Source of the DNA: Rheinheimera pacifica
GTDB taxonomy: Bacteria > Pseudomonadota > Gammaproteobacteria > Enterobacterales > Alteromonadaceae
Length of the DNA stretch: 64,000 nt
Assembly: GCF_024809855.1 (NCBI RefSeq)
Contig: NZ_JANUEM010000007.1
Coordinates: forward strand, 62,001 to 126,000
Reading direction: 5' to 3'
Part shown: positions 63,658-64,000 of the stretch, piece after piece
Layout: every line of letters begins with the position of its first letter
Numbering within the stretch: the first letter of the stretch is position 1
The notes under the pieces: generated by a model
What the model was told of the DNA's origin: nothing
The model's database searches: none
What the model saw: only the letters and a program-made list of their open reading frames with translations
Program-made: the position numbers and the translations under genes

Positions 63658-64000
63658 ATGAAAAAACATTCAGCACTAGCAATAGCACTTCTTGTCGCCT
63701 TTGGTCTTCATGCCGCTCCTGAGGCGGTAAAAGAACCTCTGGTACTGCCTACTGTGGCACAGGATGCACAACACGCCACGGCCAGTAAACGCATCGCCGC
63801 ACTGTTTACCCGGGGGCATTACACCAATGTGCAATTGGATGATGCACTGTCTTCCAGAATGTTTGATACCTATCTTAAAAACCTCGACTATTATCGTAAT
63901 GTATTAACTAAAGCCGATGTTGAAGGCTTTGAGAAGTACCGTGATCAGTTCGATGATGGTATCAACAAAGGCAATCTGAGTTTTGCGTTTGATATGTTTA
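63658..64000 (+). CDS. prc: Tail-specific protease Prc, cut by window edge
   Basis: Prc (Tsp) is a periplasmic S41 protease that degrades tagged or misfolded proteins and trims cell-wall enzymes. Only the first 114 codons are in the window. They show a signal peptide (MKKHSALAIALLVAFGLHAAPEA) and the conserved N-terminal region SKRIAALFTRGHYTNVQLDDALSSRMFDTYLKNLD, typical of Prc. The catalytic PDZ/protease parts lie beyond base 64000. It begins 17 bases after proQ, the same order as in E. coli. Confidence 0.93.
   Translation, partial: MKKHSALAIALLVAFGLHAAPEAVKEPLVLPTVAQDAQHATASKRIAALFTRGHYTNVQLDDALSSRMFDTYLKNLDYYRNVLTKADVEGFEKYRDQFDDGINKGNLSFAFDMF

Overview
The window is a 64 kb piece of a gammaproteobacterial chromosome. 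Gene content, gene order and codon use fit the Alteromonadales, most likely the Rheinheimera/Alishewanella/Arsukibacterium group; this placement is inferred from protein recognition, and no search was run. Synteny blocks shared with Escherichia coli and Shewanella include gapA-yeaD, fldA-ybfE-(DUF2788)-ybfF/seqA-pgm beside fur, and msrC-proQ-prc. I saw no tRNA, rRNA, CRISPR array, insertion sequence or phage gene.

Layout. 1-2.6 kb: the start of a cbb3 oxidase operon (ccoN, ccoO cut by the window edge) and a small divergent membrane-anchored protein. 2.7-14.2 kb: gapA-yeaD, facing away from a glycogen/maltodextrin operon malQ-glgB-glgX, then gnd-purT. 14.4-19.3 kb: accessory genes, including a FosA-type thiol transferase, two serine hydrolases, a GFA-type zinc protein and two small unknowns. 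19.3-25.1 kb: a porin and a DASS dicarboxylate transporter with a DctBD-like two-component pair; a good sigma-54 promoter lies in front of the porin. 25.3-34.3 kb: WYL regulator-msrB, a second long GAPDH, an M14 carboxypeptidase, a PBP4B-like lipoprotein, yeaC and a large DUF349 protein. 34.4-39.5 kb: ansA, sppA and fadH, the last with a FadR-like operator. 39.8-51.1 kb: glgC-glgA, nitroreductase, fur, the fldA-seqA-pgm block and glgP. 51.2-54.9 kb: the most unusual region. 55-64 kb: astE, a branched-chain ketoacid dehydrogenase operon, a protein-kinase-like protein, msrC, a small unknown, proQ and prc (cut by the edge).

Metabolic theme. Almost the whole glycogen cycle is encoded here: Pgm, GlgC, GlgA and GlgB for synthesis; GlgP, GlgX and MalQ for breakdown. 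The genes form four separate units. HexR-like operators lie between gapA and malQ and upstream of glgP, which suggests that a sugar-phosphate sensor links glycolysis to glycogen use.

Most interesting region (51.2-54.9 kb). A TTG-started gene encodes a tetrapyrrole-methylase-fold enzyme that closely resembles SonM, the split borosin alpha-N-methyltransferase of Shewanella. About 0.9 kb downstream, past a GNAT acetyltransferase gene, lies an 83-residue protein. It has an N-terminal helical domain with a SonA-like start, a short hydrophobic stretch and an acidic proline-rich tail. Twelve bases further on is a periplasmic-repeat/GGDEF diguanylate cyclase. I propose a borosin-like modified-peptide locus that may be tied to c-di-GMP signalling. 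The methyltransferase assignment is strong, the precursor assignment is tentative, and the link to the cyclase is inference.
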